DNA of 41,868 nucleotides, taken from a virus. This document shows, piece after piece, positions 22,345 through 30,520 of the stretch. Position numbers and translations under genes: made by a program. Position 1 is the stretch's first letter. Each line of letters opens with the position of its first letter. The notes beneath the pieces were generated by a model that had not been told where the DNA came from, did not search any database, and worked only from the letters and a program-made list of their open reading frames with translations. The stretch spans positions 1 through 41,868 of the IMG/VR virus record IMGVR_UViG_3300047551_000531, one strand, 5' to 3'.

Positions 22345-23943
22345 GTGAATCAACAGCAGCAACCGCTCTGGCTGGCGATGGAACAGGCCGGCATGAACGC
22401 ACTTAGCACGCACCGCGGCGCCATCGCGGCCGAGATCCTGGCGATCAGGGACTGGCTTGATGAGGTATTTGCCGATGAGATTCCGGAGCAGCTTTACAAC
22501 CTGTTGACAACGCAATCGCTAGAGGCCGAACAGGTCGAGCCACCTGCGGCAACCGCCAGACCAGCGATGCTGCAGCTCACGGCCGACCAGCAGGCTGCGA
22601 TCGAGGGGATCCTCGAGGACATCACCAGACCCGGCGCGACCCCTGTGCTTTGCGGCTATGCCGGCACCGGCAAAACGGTCACCACTGCAGCGCTGGTCTC
22701 GCGGCTGGCTGATTTGGGCAAGCGGGTAGTGGTCGCCACGCCAACGCATAAGGCCCGTTCCCAAGTCGAACGCGCTCTGGACAACTGCGGCGCCCATGGA
22801 TTCGAGGCGGTGACAGTGGCTCGCTTACTTGGCTTGAAGCAGGTGCGCGATCGCGACACCGGCAAGGAGACGTTCAAGCCTGATCCTGCCGGCAAGAACA
22901 TGCTCAATAAGGAGAGCGAATGGGACGACGACGCAAAGGAGTTTGTCAAGATTCGCCGCATTGATGTTGTCATTGTTGACGAGACATCAATGCTCAACAG
23001 TGAGCTGTATGATCTGCTGCTGCAAGAGCTACAAGGTCGTCCCGTGGTGTTCGTCGGCGATGACCGCCAACTGCTGCCGGTGGGCGAGGATCAAGTCTGT
23101 AGGGCGTTCACCGAGGGCAGTTCGCTTTATCGGCTGACCGAAGTGTTGCGGCACGATGGCGCGATCCTGAACCTGGCCACTGCCACCAGGCTGATGCCAG
23201 TCGGCAGGGCTCGATTTGCGACGGCCGAAGGCGGCGGGTCGCGGGTAGTGGGCTACCGCAGTCGCGAGCAGTGGGGCACTGCCTTGCTGGAGATGGCGGC
23301 GTCAGAGCAAGCGATGAGCGATCCCGACTTCTGCCGGGCGCTTGCGTACACCAATAAGGCAGTGGATGAGATGAACTTGCGTATCCATCAGCGCCGCTAC
23401 GGATTGAACGCGCCGCAATTTGTAGAGGGAATGACATGTGTGACGGTTGATGCCATTCCTGATCCTATGGGGACTGGTTTATTGCTCAACAGCACGATGG
23501 ACGTACTAATTGAAGAGGCTGTGCGAGGCCCGCACCGCTTCACCGATTACGGCGACTTGCCGACAGATGAGCCATGGGACACCTGGGAGCTTACGGTCAC
23601 TGGTGACTTTTACATGGCGAAGACATTTCGCGTCATAGCCAAAGAGCACGAGCAACGTTGGAAAGAATCATTAAAAGAGATTGCCGACCAAGCCAAAGTT
23701 GCTAATGGGAAGGAGCGTTCTGAGTTGTGGAGAATGTATTTTTGTCGCAAGGACTGCGTTGGCAAGCTGCAGCCGGCCAGTGCCCTGACAATTCATAAGT
23801 CCCAGGGCAGCACGTTCCGGCATGTGTTTCTGCACTGGAGCATCGATGGCTGGGGATCGGCTCCAACTGCTCAGCAGAACCAATTAGCCTACGTCGGCAT
23901 CACCAGGGCCGCCGAAAGCCTGCACGTGGTGACAGACCGATGA
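22345..23943 (+). CDS. RecD/Dda-like SF1 helicase
   Basis: This is a protein of about 532 aa. It has LTADQQAAIEGILEDI before Walker A CGYAGTGKTVTTAAL (residues about 103-117), motif Ia ATPTHKAR, Walker B VVIVDETSM, and motif III VFVGDDRQLLPVGE. The C-terminal UvrD-like motifs are ALTIHKSQGSTF and LAYVGITRAAESLHVV. It is a 5'-3' SF1B-type helicase like Dda/RecD2, probably used in origin firing or recombination. The start is uncertain: GTG at 22345 or ATG at 22378. The first plausible codons face the divergent RHH gene. It is the first gene of the early plus-strand block. Confidence 0.9.
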   Translation: MNQQQQPLWLAMEQAGMNALSTHRGAIAAEILAIRDWLDEVFADEIPEQLYNLLTTQSLEAEQVEPPAATARPAMLQLTADQQAAIEGILEDITRPGATPVLCGYAGTGKTVTTAALVSRLADLGKRVVVATPTHKARSQVERALDNCGAHGFEAVTVARLLGLKQVRDRDTGKETFKPDPAGKNMLNKESEWDDDAKEFVKIRRIDVVIVDETSMLNSELYDLLLQELQGRPVVFVGDDRQLLPVGEDQVCRAFTEGSSLYRLTEVLRHDGAILNLATATRLMPVGRARFATAEGGGSRVVGYRSREQWGTALLEMAASEQAMSDPDFCRALAYTNKAVDEMNLRIHQRRYGLNAPQFVEGMTCVTVDAIPDPMGTGLLLNSTMDVLIEEAVRGPHRFTDYGDLPTDEPWDTWELTVTGDFYMAKTFRVIAKEHEQRWKESLKEIADQAKVANGKERSELWRMYFCRKDCVGKLQPASALTIHKSQGSTFRHVFLHWSIDGWGSAPTAQQNQLAYVGITRAAESLHVVTDR

Positions 23944-24191
23944 CCTGGACCTTACCGATTCGCAAGTTGCTGCAACTGCGGCAGCTGCATGGTGACCAGA
24001 AGGTGCTTGACCTGCTTGAGCTGTCGATGGCCGGCCCAGAAGGCATGGTGTCAACACAGGCGTTGATCGAGCGCTGGCAGGTGACACAACCGAACGTTAG
24101 TCGGCGTGTGGCAGCACTGCAGACCATTGGTTTGGTTGATGTAACCAGCGGTCACGGTGCCTACAGCGTGCACTGGACGGTGCTGCGATGA
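23940..24191 (+). CDS. Winged-helix DNA-binding protein, 83 aa
   Basis: The segment VSTQALIERWQVTQPNVSRR then VAALQTIGLVDVTSGHGAYS is a textbook winged helix (helix 2, recognition helix, beta wing), like MarR/GntR-type domains but without an effector domain. It overlaps both neighbours by 4 nt. It probably binds DNA as a small regulator within the early operon. The target is unknown. Confidence 0.78.
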   Translation: MTWTLPIRKLLQLRQLHGDQKVLDLLELSMAGPEGMVSTQALIERWQVTQPNVSRRVAALQTIGLVDVTSGHGAYSVHWTVLR

Positions 24192-24406
24192 AGGACAACA
24201 CACTGCTAGACCGCTGCACCGTGGCGCTCACCGAAGCGTTAATGCGCGAGACGCCGCCAACCATCGAGCAGCGACAATACGCCCGCCGCGCCGCTGGGGC
24301 GGTACTCGATCACTTGAGCTACGAGCTGGTCAGCTTGGCAGAACGCCGCCCTGGGATGACCGTTCACGCATTGGCAATGCTGCTGCGAGAGGAGGCAAAG
24401 CTATGA
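24188..24406 (+). CDS. Small helical protein, 72 aa
   Basis: This is an all-helical-looking protein (LLDRCTVALTEALMRETPPT then IEQRQYARRAAGAVLDHLSY) with no recognisable motif. It sits in an ATGA chain between the winged-helix gene and the DEAH helicase. A strong GAGGAGG at its 3' end serves the next gene. Function is unknown; an adaptor for the helicase is possible. Confidence 0.65.
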   Translation: MKDNTLLDRCTVALTEALMRETPPTIEQRQYARRAAGAVLDHLSYELVSLAERRPGMTVHALAMLLREEAKL

Positions 24407-25758
24407 ACCTCCGCCCCTACCAACAAAAGATGGTGGATGACATCCGCCTGCAATATCAAATGGGCAAGCGATCGGTGCTTGGCGTGCTTAGCACTGGCGG
24501 TGGCAAGACTTGCATATTCAGCTATATCGCCGAGTCAGCCGCCCGCAAGGGCAACCGGGTCTGCATCTTGGTGCACCGCGCCGAGCTGCTGGACCAGGCC
24601 AGCCGCAGTCTCACGGCTATGGGCGTCACCCATGGCCGCATCGCCGCCAACCGCAGCATGGACCTGAGCCATGCGGTGCAGGTAGCCTCGGTCCAGACCC
24701 TGGCCCGCAGGCTGCACAAGCTGCCGGCTGGGTTCTTCCAGTTGCTGGTGGTGGACGAGGCGCACCACACCAATGCAGGGCAATGGGCAACGGTGCTGCA
24801 GCACTTCCAGCAGGCACATGTCCTAGGCGTGACAGCGACGCCATGCCGCGGTGACGGCCGCGGCCTTGGTGATCACTATCAGGCCATGGTGCTCGGTCCG
24901 AGCGCTGCATGGCTGACCGATAACGGCTACCTCGCCAATGCACGGGTGCTGGCACCACCGGGCTTTGATGCAACCGGCCTGCGCAAGCGGATGGGTGACT
25001 TCGACACCAAAGACGCCGAGCAGCGCGTCACCACCATCATGGGCGACTGCTGCAGCCATTACCGGCAGCACCTGGCAGGGCAGACCGCAATCGCATTCTG
25101 CTGCAGCGTGGCACATGCCGAGGCAGTGGCCGCTCTATTCGTGTCGCAAGGCATCCCTGCCGCCAGCATCGACGGCACCATGACCACTGACCAGCGCAGG
25201 GACTTGTTGCAGGCACTCGGCACCGGCAGGATCAAGGTGCTGACCAGTTGCAGCTTGATCGGTGAGGGCGTGGACGTGCCCAGCGTCGGCGGGTGCATCC
25301 TGCTGCGGCCAACGCAGTCAGTCGGTCTGCATCTACAGATGATCGGTCGCTGCCTCAGGCCATCAGGCGACAAGGTGGCTGTGGTGCTGGACCACGTCGG
25401 CAACACGCTACGGCTGGGTCACCACCTGGAGGACCGCGACTGGACCTTGGACGGTGTGCGCAAACGCGACCGGGAGCAGGCGCCATCGGTCAAGGTATGC
25501 CCAGTGTGCTTCACCACCAGCATGAGCGCTGCGCAGGTGTGCCCCGGTTGTGGGCATGTGTTTGCACCACAGGAGCACCGTGAGCTGAAGGTGGTTGAGG
25601 GTGAGTTGCAGGAGCTGACCACACGCCAACGCAAACGCGAGCAAGGCAGTGCGCAGAGCCTCGAGGACCTCCGCAAACTGGCCCAGCAACGCGGCTACAA
25701 ACGCGGCTGGGCAGAGCGCGTCTACCAGGCTAGGTTGGCCAAGCGTCATGGGTTATGA
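24403..25758 (+). CDS. SF2 DEAH-box helicase with C-terminal zinc ribbon
   Basis: This 451-aa helicase starts MNLRPYQQKMVDDI at the ATG preceded by GAGGAGG. Motif I is STGGGKTC (30-37), motif II VVDEAHH, motif III VTATPCRGDGRG, and motif VI LQMIGRCLRPSGDK. A CPVC...CPGCGHVF zinc ribbon follows, with a charged tail. This is the phage UvsW/Rad25-like or ResIII-type helicase group. It could drive branch migration or recombination-dependent replication. A longer reading upstream overlaps the previous gene and is not supported. It is followed by methyltransferase-like and VRR-NUC genes with overlaps. Confidence 0.92.
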   Translation: MNLRPYQQKMVDDIRLQYQMGKRSVLGVLSTGGGKTCIFSYIAESAARKGNRVCILVHRAELLDQASRSLTAMGVTHGRIAANRSMDLSHAVQVASVQTLARRLHKLPAGFFQLLVVDEAHHTNAGQWATVLQHFQQAHVLGVTATPCRGDGRGLGDHYQAMVLGPSAAWLTDNGYLANARVLAPPGFDATGLRKRMGDFDTKDAEQRVTTIMGDCCSHYRQHLAGQTAIAFCCSVAHAEAVAALFVSQGIPAASIDGTMTTDQRRDLLQALGTGRIKVLTSCSLIGEGVDVPSVGGCILLRPTQSVGLHLQMIGRCLRPSGDKVAVVLDHVGNTLRLGHHLEDRDWTLDGVRKRDREQAPSVKVCPVCFTTSMSAAQVCPGCGHVFAPQEHRELKVVEGELQELTTRQRKREQGSAQSLEDLRKLAQQRGYKRGWAERVYQARLAKRHGL

Positions 25759-26348
25759 AAGTCCTCGTCGCCTGTGAGTACAGCGCCCGCGTGCGTGATG
25801 CGTTCCGCAGCCATGGCCACGATGCATGGAGCTGCGATCTGCTCAATTGCGAGGGCGATCAGCAATGGCACTTGCAAAAGCCGGTTGAGGAAGTGCTTGA
25901 CAATGGCTGGGATCTGATGATCGCCCATCCACCATGCACCCATCTGGCGGTGTCCGGCAGCAGGCACTTTCATCGCAAGCAACGTGAGCAGGCCGAGGCG
26001 CTCCATTTCGTGCGACTGCTTATGGCCGCACCTATAGACAGGTGGTGCATCGAGAACCCGGTCAGCATCATTAGCAGCGCCATTGCGCCACCATCTCAGA
26101 TCATCCAGCCGTGGCAGTTCGGACATGGCGAGACAAAGGCAACATGCCTCTGGCTCAAGAACCTGCCAAAGTTAAAGCCAACGCAGGTGGTCACCGGTCG
26201 TGAGGCACGCGTGCATCTGATGCCACCCGGTCCCGACCGCTGGAAAGAACGCAGCCGCACCTATCAAGGCGTTGCCGACGCTATGGCCGAACAGTGGGGG
26301 GCAGTTACGCTGCCACCACCGATGCGGCAGTTATCCCTTGTCATCTGA
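25755..26348 (+). CDS. Small cytosine-methyltransferase-like protein
   Basis: This 197-aa protein has the layout of a compact C5-cytosine methyltransferase. The SAM-site start KVLVACEYSARVRDAFRSHG is followed by D (SCDLL) and AHPPCTHLAVSG with the catalytic-type PPC (Cys near residue 60). ENPVS stands in place of the ENV motif. The end, WKERSRTYQGVADAMAEQWG, is typical for phage members. The long target-recognition domain of standard enzymes is missing. Specificity is unknown; it may protect phage DNA or have another modification role. It starts with ATGA coupling to the helicase and overlaps the nuclease gene. Confidence 0.82.
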   Translation: MKVLVACEYSARVRDAFRSHGHDAWSCDLLNCEGDQQWHLQKPVEEVLDNGWDLMIAHPPCTHLAVSGSRHFHRKQREQAEALHFVRLLMAAPIDRWCIENPVSIISSAIAPPSQIIQPWQFGHGETKATCLWLKNLPKLKPTQVVTGREARVHLMPPGPDRWKERSRTYQGVADAMAEQWGAVTLPPPMRQLSLVI

Positions 26349-26688
26349 ACAGCAGATCCAGCAGGAGATCCGGATTGCCTGCGGCACTGGCCCGGTGCGC
26401 CTGTTCCGCAACAACACCGGCACCCTGCGCGACCAGCATGGCCGCCCAGTGCAGTTCGGTCTATGCAAGGGCAGCGCTGACCTGATCGGCTGGCGCACGG
26501 TCACAGTGACACCTGACATGGTCGGCACCCAGGTGGCTGTGTTCCTCAGCATCGAGGTGAAGACGCCAACCGGCAGGCTGAGGCCCGAGCAGCAGCAGTG
26601 GCTCGATGCGGTGCAGGCTGCTGGTGGGATCGCTGGTGTGGCGCGGTCTGTGGATGATGCGTTACGCATTGTGACTGAGCACGCTTGA
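26338..26688 (+). CDS. VRR-NUC domain nuclease
   Basis: This 116-aa protein has the VRR-NUC pattern of small phage nucleases. LFRNNTGTLRD is followed by GLCKGSADLIGW (Asp), FLSIEVKTPTGRLRPEQQQW (E-x-K) and AAGGIAGVARSVDD. The E-V-K triad and upstream Asp are the PD-(D/E)XK active site. Such nucleases act on branched DNA. The best start is a TTG at 26338 (SSEQQIQQEI follows), overlapping the methyltransferase by 11 nt. An ATG at 26272 would add 22 unlikely residues read out of the overlap. Confidence 0.88.
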   Translation: MSSEQQIQQEIRIACGTGPVRLFRNNTGTLRDQHGRPVQFGLCKGSADLIGWRTVTVTPDMVGTQVAVFLSIEVKTPTGRLRPEQQQWLDAVQAAGGIAGVARSVDDALRIVTEHA

Positions 26689-26712
26689 CCACGGCGGCAC
26701 ATGGTGTAGGAT
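26685..26712 (+). promoter_or_regulatory. Candidate sigma-70-type promoter
   Basis: TTGACC (26685-26690), a 16-nt spacer and TAGGAT (26707-26712) lie in the only gap in the early gene chain (26689-26738), 26 nt before the next ATG. The -35 matches five of six consensus bases, the -10 four of six. It could give extra transcription of the small genes and RecE/RecT. Pattern only. Confidence 0.35.
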
Positions 26713-26738
26713 GTGGGGGTTCCAAACGGATTCCACCC

Positions 26739-26930
26739 ATGGCACTCACACACGCCCACGCCTTCTGCGAGCACAAGGTCACCATGGCGCCCGCCGATCG
26801 CCCTTGGGACACGATCGTGATCGAGCGCTTCAACGGCTACTACGCCGAGCGCGACGCCAAGCGCCTTGCCGACTCGCTGCAGGGCATCGAAAACGCCATC
26901 GTTCAGGTCTCCTGCGCCCAGTGCTGGTGA
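26739..26930 (+). CDS. Small hypothetical protein, 63 aa
   Basis: It starts at ATGGCACTC after the intergenic gap. The protein (MALTHAHAFCEHKVTMAPAD, then TIVIERFNGYYAERDAKRLA) is acidic/basic mixed with Cys10, Cys58 and Cys61 (CAQCW end). The ending CAQCW and an early CEH could bind a metal, but spacing is not diagnostic. The function is unknown. Confidence 0.6.
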   Translation: MALTHAHAFCEHKVTMAPADRPWDTIVIERFNGYYAERDAKRLADSLQGIENAIVQVSCAQCW

Positions 26931-26960
26931 CCCTCGCACCATTCCACCCGCGTTAACACC

Positions 26961-27140
26961 ATGACAACCACACTGACCGTGATCCTTGTCCTGTTGCTGC
27001 TGCCGTTGCTGCTGCTGCTGTGGGCGACAGAGTCAACCGAGCAGCGCGCTAAGCGGCTGCGTAGCTACGGCTGGTCGCAACGGCGCATTGCCGAGCATCT
27101 CGGCATCACACGCCATCGCGTCCGCGTAGCACTGGCATGA
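26961..27140 (+). CDS. Membrane-anchored small HTH protein, 59 aa
   Basis: Translation gives MTTTLTVILVLLLLPLLLLL then WATESTEQRAKRLRSYGWSQ and RRIAEHLGITRHRVRVALA. A strongly hydrophobic segment (residues 5-21) is followed by a basic region and a compact helix-turn-helix (YGWSQRRIAEHLGITRHRVR). The stop overlaps the next start as ATGA. A DNA-binding motif tethered to the membrane by an N-terminal anchor is unusual. It may bring phage DNA to the membrane or only resemble an HTH. Reading and size are direct; function is open. Confidence 0.7.
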   Translation: MTTTLTVILVLLLLPLLLLLWATESTEQRAKRLRSYGWSQRRIAEHLGITRHRVRVALA

Positions 27141-27382
27141 GAAAACAGGGCGGCCCATCACCGCCCTTCAATCCTCACAACACCATTCTACCTGTGACAT
27201 CAGACGATTTCTGGACCTTCCAGACCGCCAAGCAACACGGCGGCAGCTTCATCTCCCGCCTTGCTGATGCAGGGCTGGTGGCTGACCCAACTAACCGGCA
27301 GACGCTGTTCGAGGCATTCCCGCAACTGCTGCACTGCTTCGGACCGCAAACCCTGATCCACAAGCAACTGAGGCAAAGGTGA
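27137..27382 (+). CDS. Hypothetical protein, 81 aa
   Basis: The ATG overlaps the previous stop (ATGA), supporting this start over internal ones. The core, DDFWTFQTAKQHGGSFISRL then ADAGLVADPTNRQTLFEAFP, has a conserved feel, which I recall from small cyanophage proteins. No motif is assignable. Its stop overlaps the GTG of the RecE-like gene, so it belongs to the recombination operon. Confidence 0.68.
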   Translation: MRKQGGPSPPFNPHNTILPVTSDDFWTFQTAKQHGGSFISRLADAGLVADPTNRQTLFEAFPQLLHCFGPQTLIHKQLRQR

Positions 27383-28170
27383 CGATCACCAACGAGCAGT
27401 ACCACTCCGATCCGGCCGTCAGCGCCAGCCACCTCAAAGCGGTAATGCAATCGCCTTACCACTACTGGAGCCGGTTTGTTGATCCGAACCGCAGCCCGGT
27501 CGAACCGACTGCTGCGATGAAGCTGGGCAGCTTGGCTCACTGCGCCATCCTCGAACCCGACGAGCTGCTGCAGCGCTACGGCATCTGCGCACCGCGCAAC
27601 ACCAAAGCCGGTAAGGAACAGGCCGCAGCCATGGAAGCCGAAGGCATCGAGGTGGTCACCAGCAGCGACATGGCACTGGCCATGGGCATGGCAGCAGCAG
27701 TCCGTAACCACCGGGCAGCAGCAGCATTGCTGCAGCATGGCAAAGCTGAGCAGTCGTTCTGGTGGACTGATAACGCCACCAGCCTGCGCTGCAAATGCCG
27801 TCCTGACTGGTACTACGACAGCACTGTGGTGGACATCAAGACCACGACCGACGCCAGCCCGCAGGCATTCGCCCGTAGCGTGGCCACCTTCGGCTACCAC
27901 ATCCAGGCTGCGCATTACCTCGAAGGACTGTCAGACCGCTGCCAGCGGTTCGTGTTCGTTGCAGTCGAAAAGACTTACCCGCACGCCGTTGCGGTGTACG
28001 AGCTGGATGCTGCAGCCCTTGCTTTAGGGCGGACCATGCGTGACAATGGCATGGACGTGATTGCCGGATGCCATGCCGCAGGTGTGTGGCCCGGCTACGG
28101 CGACACGTTTATCCAGACCATCAGCCTGCCTAAGTGGGCGACAAATCCCATCGAAACTGAGACCTTCTGA
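27379..28170 (+). CDS. RecE-like 5'-3' exonuclease (PD-(D/E)XK, DUF3799/YqaJ type)
   Basis: This 263-aa protein has [20 protein letters not shown] at the start and [16 protein letters not shown] (His). The nuclease core [20 protein letters not shown] (D, then D-x-K) is followed by [18 protein letters not shown] with the Gln/Tyr motif. This is the RecE/exonuclease VIII C-terminal family. It resects double-stranded DNA for the annealing protein encoded next. The start is a GTG (GTGA with the previous stop); there is no closer ATG. It has a normal length for a phage RecE-type nuclease. Confidence 0.9.
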   Translation: MTITNEQYHSDPAVSASHLKAVMQSPYHYWSRFVDPNRSPVEPTAAMKLGSLAHCAILEPDELLQRYGICAPRNTKAGKEQAAAMEAEGIEVVTSSDMALAMGMAAAVRNHRAAAALLQHGKAEQSFWWTDNATSLRCKCRPDWYYDSTVVDIKTTTDASPQAFARSVATFGYHIQAAHYLEGLSDRCQRFVFVAVEKTYPHAVAVYELDAAALALGRTMRDNGMDVIAGCHAAGVWPGYGDTFIQTISLPKWATNPIETETF

Positions 28171-28901
28171 TGTCAACAGCAATCACCACCTGGACCCCTG
28201 ATCAGGTGCAACTGATCAGCAGCACCATTGCACCGGGCTGCACCAATGACGAGCTGCGGCTGTTTGCGTATGCCTGCCAGCGCACTGGGTTGGATCCGTT
28301 TAGCAGGCAGATCTACGCCATCAAGCGTGGCAACAAGCTGACCATCCAAGCCGGCATTGACGGTCTCCGTGCCATTGCCGAGCGCACCGGGCAGCTTGAT
28401 GGCTCCGAGACCTACTGGTGTGGCGAGGAGGGCGACTGGCGTGATGTGTGGCTGTCATCCAAGCCACCTGCCGCGGCCAAGACGATCGTGCACCGCAAGG
28501 GCAGCAACCATGCTTTTGTTGGCGTCGCCCGGTTCGCGGACTACAACGCCGGTCAGGGGCTGTGGTCCAAGATGCCTGCCGCGATGATCGCCAAGTGTTC
28601 CGAGGCCCTCGCGTTGCGCCGGGCCTTTCCTGCCAATCTCTCAGGCGTGTACAGCGCCGACGAGATGCAGCAGGCTGATGCCGAGCCTGTAACGGTCACC
28701 TCGTTGCCTGCCAAGGACACCAGCAAGTTCTTCACCGCTGGTGCTGCTGCCATCGCCAAGGCCAAGAGCCTGCAGGACCTCGAGGACCTGCAACCGCGCA
28801 TGGCGAAGCGGCTGGAAGATGGCGATCTGACGCAAGAGCAGCATGACAAGCTGCTGCAGCAGATGCTTGAAAAGGAGGCTGACCTTGTATCTGACGACTG
28901 A
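28170..28901 (+). CDS. bet: RecT/Bet single-strand annealing protein
   Basis: This 243-aa protein shows the Bet family pattern: [20 protein letters not shown] then [20 protein letters not shown], later [20 protein letters not shown] and [10 protein letters not shown]. It pairs complementary single strands after RecE resection and promotes strand exchange and replication restart. The C-terminal about 60 residues are helical and variable, as is usual. The gene overlaps the RecE stop by 1 nt. Confidence 0.94.
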   Translation: MSTAITTWTPDQVQLISSTIAPGCTNDELRLFAYACQRTGLDPFSRQIYAIKRGNKLTIQAGIDGLRAIAERTGQLDGSETYWCGEEGDWRDVWLSSKPPAAAKTIVHRKGSNHAFVGVARFADYNAGQGLWSKMPAAMIAKCSEALALRRAFPANLSGVYSADEMQQADAEPVTVTSLPAKDTSKFFTAGAAAIAKAKSLQDLEDLQPRMAKRLEDGDLTQEQHDKLLQQMLEKEADLVSDD

Positions 28902-29088
28902 ACAGCTAGCAGCGCGTTGGGGCTTGAAGCCAAGCAGCATCAAATCCCAACGGCTGCGAGGCCAAGGACCGGCTTACTACACAGTCCCGCGGTTCGGCTT
29001 GCCGTTAGGCGAGTCACGGGTCAGGTATCCCATAGCGGATGTCCTGGCCTTTGAAGAGTCCAATTCCATTACACCTGTCAATCCATGA
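28885..29088 (+). CDS. Small HTH/excisionase-like protein, 67 aa, TTG start
   Basis: AGGAGG at 28873-28878, 6 nt before TTG at 28885, decides the start. The protein begins (M)[19 protein letters not shown] then [20 protein letters not shown], the MerR/AlpA/Xis-like HTH with a wing. It ends [14 protein letters not shown], typical of this domain. In a phage with no visible integrase it may be a transcription regulator and not an excisionase. It overlaps the Bet gene end and the SSB start (ATGA). Confidence 0.8.
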   Translation: MYLTTEQLAARWGLKPSSIKSQRLRGQGPAYYTVPRFGLPLGESRVRYPIADVLAFEESNSITPVNP

Positions 29089-29426
29089 GCCTTTATGCTT
29101 CCGGCGTCGTTCGTATTATTAGCGAACCGCAGATCAAGTTTTTTGATTCTGGTACTTGTGTTTGCAACTTTGGTGGTGGCATCAGCGAAGGCAAAGATAA
29201 GGACGGCAATTACATCAACAACGCCATCGACGTAGAAGTCTGGGGCAAAGGTGGTCAGATGATCGCCGACAACTGCAAAAAGCTCGACAGCATCATGGTG
29301 ACCGGCTCAATCCGCCGCCAAGACTGGGTAGACAAAGAAACCGGCGAAAAGCGCAGCAGGCATGTGCTGAACGTGCAGCGGTTTGAATACCTGCCGCGGA
29401 CCAAGGCTGAGGAGGCTGCGTTCTGA
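29085..29426 (+). CDS. ssb: Single-stranded DNA-binding protein
   Basis: This 113-aa OB-fold protein ([69 protein letters not shown]) is a short SSB. The C-terminal tail ends EEAAF. It keeps an acidic residue pair before Phe but lacks the full DDDIPF tip used for partner binding. It coats single-stranded DNA in the RecE/RecT pathway. It is in ATGA overlap with the upstream gene. Confidence 0.93.
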   Translation: MSLYASGVVRIISEPQIKFFDSGTCVCNFGGGISEGKDKDGNYINNAIDVEVWGKGGQMIADNCKKLDSIMVTGSIRRQDWVDKETGEKRSRHVLNVQRFEYLPRTKAEEAAF

Positions 29427-29569
29427 TGAACGAACCCGCCATCAAAGCAGCTTTTGTTGAGTGGTGGCGTGACAGCTACGGGGTGCCTCCGGGCACCCAT
29501 GCCGTCATGACCCATGTCGCCTTTGCTGCGTATGTACTCAAGCTGATGGAGCTAATGCAAGATGACTGA
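29426..29569 (+). CDS. Small hypothetical protein, 47 aa
   Basis: Translation is MNEPAIKAAFVEWWRDSYGV then PPGTHAVMTHVAFAAYVLKL and a short end. The WWRDSYGVPPGTHAVMTHVAFA pattern is recurrent in cyanophage small proteins as I recall. It overlaps the SSB stop by 1 nt and the next gene by 8 nt. It is a short helical protein of unknown function. Confidence 0.7.
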   Translation: MNEPAIKAAFVEWWRDSYGVPPGTHAVMTHVAFAAYVLKLMELMQDD

Positions 29570-30167
29570 TCACAAAGCAAGGCCCGAGCTGTGGCAGGCA
29601 GACGCTGCACGCTGGCTGGAGGCCATCCTCGAACTCCGCGCCAGGGTTGAACAGCTTGAGGCTGGACTAAAAGATGAAGCTGATTGCAATAAAACTTGTA
29701 CTTTCAACATTGTAGACAGAGTGAAAGCGCTGGAAGCTAAGTACGAGACCATGCGTTTGGCCACGCTGGAATGGGGCGAAGACGTGGACAAAGTGAAACG
29801 CTGGAGCGATCAGCACCTGCAGCGGATTGAAAAACTGGAAGGCACTCGACGCCCGGCTTCAAAGGTCTACGAGATCAGCGAGCCACTGCAACTGACCCCA
29901 GAGCAAGCGCAACATGTTGCGGCCCTGCTGGCGCCAAACTCCAAGCCATCTCCTAATTCCTCCCAAATTGGGAGTTCGTTGGTGGAGCGGGTGGCGCTTG
30001 CGATCAGTCGATGCGAGGACAGTTCTTCATGGGATGACGAAGCGATTAACTGGGCACCCGAAGCCCGCGCTGCGATCCGCGAGGTGGCGGCGTGGATGAC
30101 CAGCAATCCCGATGTCTACTTTCCACCTGCGCTTGTCTTTGCAATTGAACAGGAGACCGAGCGATGA
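29562..30167 (+). CDS. Coiled-coil hypothetical protein, 201 aa
   Basis: Residues 10-45 and 50-90 are amphipathic coiled-coil-like helices (LELRARVEQLEAGL, VKALEAKYETMRLATLEWGE). A low-complexity linker (PNSKPSPNSSQIGS) leads to a second helical part (ERVALAISRCEDSSSWDDEA, AAIREVAAWMTSNPDVYFPP). Modular small proteins of this kind are typical of cyanophages. Function is unknown. Confidence 0.7.
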   Translation: MTDHKARPELWQADAARWLEAILELRARVEQLEAGLKDEADCNKTCTFNIVDRVKALEAKYETMRLATLEWGEDVDKVKRWSDQHLQRIEKLEGTRRPASKVYEISEPLQLTPEQAQHVAALLAPNSKPSPNSSQIGSSLVERVALAISRCEDSSSWDDEAINWAPEARAAIREVAAWMTSNPDVYFPPALVFAIEQETER

Positions 30168-30520
30168 ACACTATCACCCCATCGCCAGAGCTGGTGCAGC
30201 AGTGGCTTGGCGAGTTCTTTGGCTGTATGGTCAGTGGCGAGCTGTCTGATTCAGAGCGTTTTCTTACAACCCGCGCCGCCCAATATGGCGCAGACCAAGA
30301 GCTGGAGGCGTGTTGTGAGTGGCTTCGCGAGAGTGTCTGTGAAGGAGGCTGGAGTCAGCATCTCCGCGCCGCCCGCCGCCCCAAGCCGATGAGCTTAAAA
30401 GAACAGGCGTTACAAGCACTTTCTGAAGCCGTCAAAATGGCCGATGACGTCCCGCCAGAGGGGATTTGCTCAAGCCAAGCAGACATTATCCGCCGCGCAC
30501 TGGAACAAATTGATGACTGA
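30164..30520 (+). CDS. Hypothetical protein with AQYGADQELEACCE module, 118 aa (paralogue A)
   Basis: It contains RAAQYGADQELEACCEWL then LRAARRPKPMSLKEQALQAL and a final RRALEQIDD. The same module is present in the protein encoded at 30710. At DNA level 47 bases are identical (30274-30320 and 30808-30854). The Cys-Cys pair in EACCE is conserved in both. The protein is probably helical. Function is unknown. Start and stop overlap neighbours. Confidence 0.72.
   Translation: MNTITPSPELVQQWLGEFFGCMVSGELSDSERFLTTRAAQYGADQELEACCEWLRESVCEGGWSQHLRAARRPKPMSLKEQALQALSEAVKMADDVPPEGICSSQADIIRRALEQIDD
30274..30320 (+). repeat. 47-bp direct repeat, copy 1
   Basis: It is identical to 30808-30854 and encodes the module AAQYGADQELEACCE. 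Identity is sharply limited to 47 bp while the flanking codons differ, which suggests recent recombination or conversion between the two small genes rather than simple shared descent. Confidence 0.95.

Noticed and set aside
24157-24402. Extended N-terminus of the DEAH helicase from 24157
   Set aside because: It is read out of frame through two convincing small genes. The ATG at 24403 has a GAGGAGG site and gives the normal start of the family.
26272-26337. ATG start at 26272 for the VRR-NUC gene
   Set aside because: The extra residues are the out-of-frame reading of the methyltransferase end and have no family match. TTG at 26338 fits the gene overlap pattern better, although its ribosome site is weak.
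28885-29088. Excisionase as evidence for lysogeny
   Set aside because: No integrase, attachment site or repressor is visible. The domain is equally common in transcription regulators.
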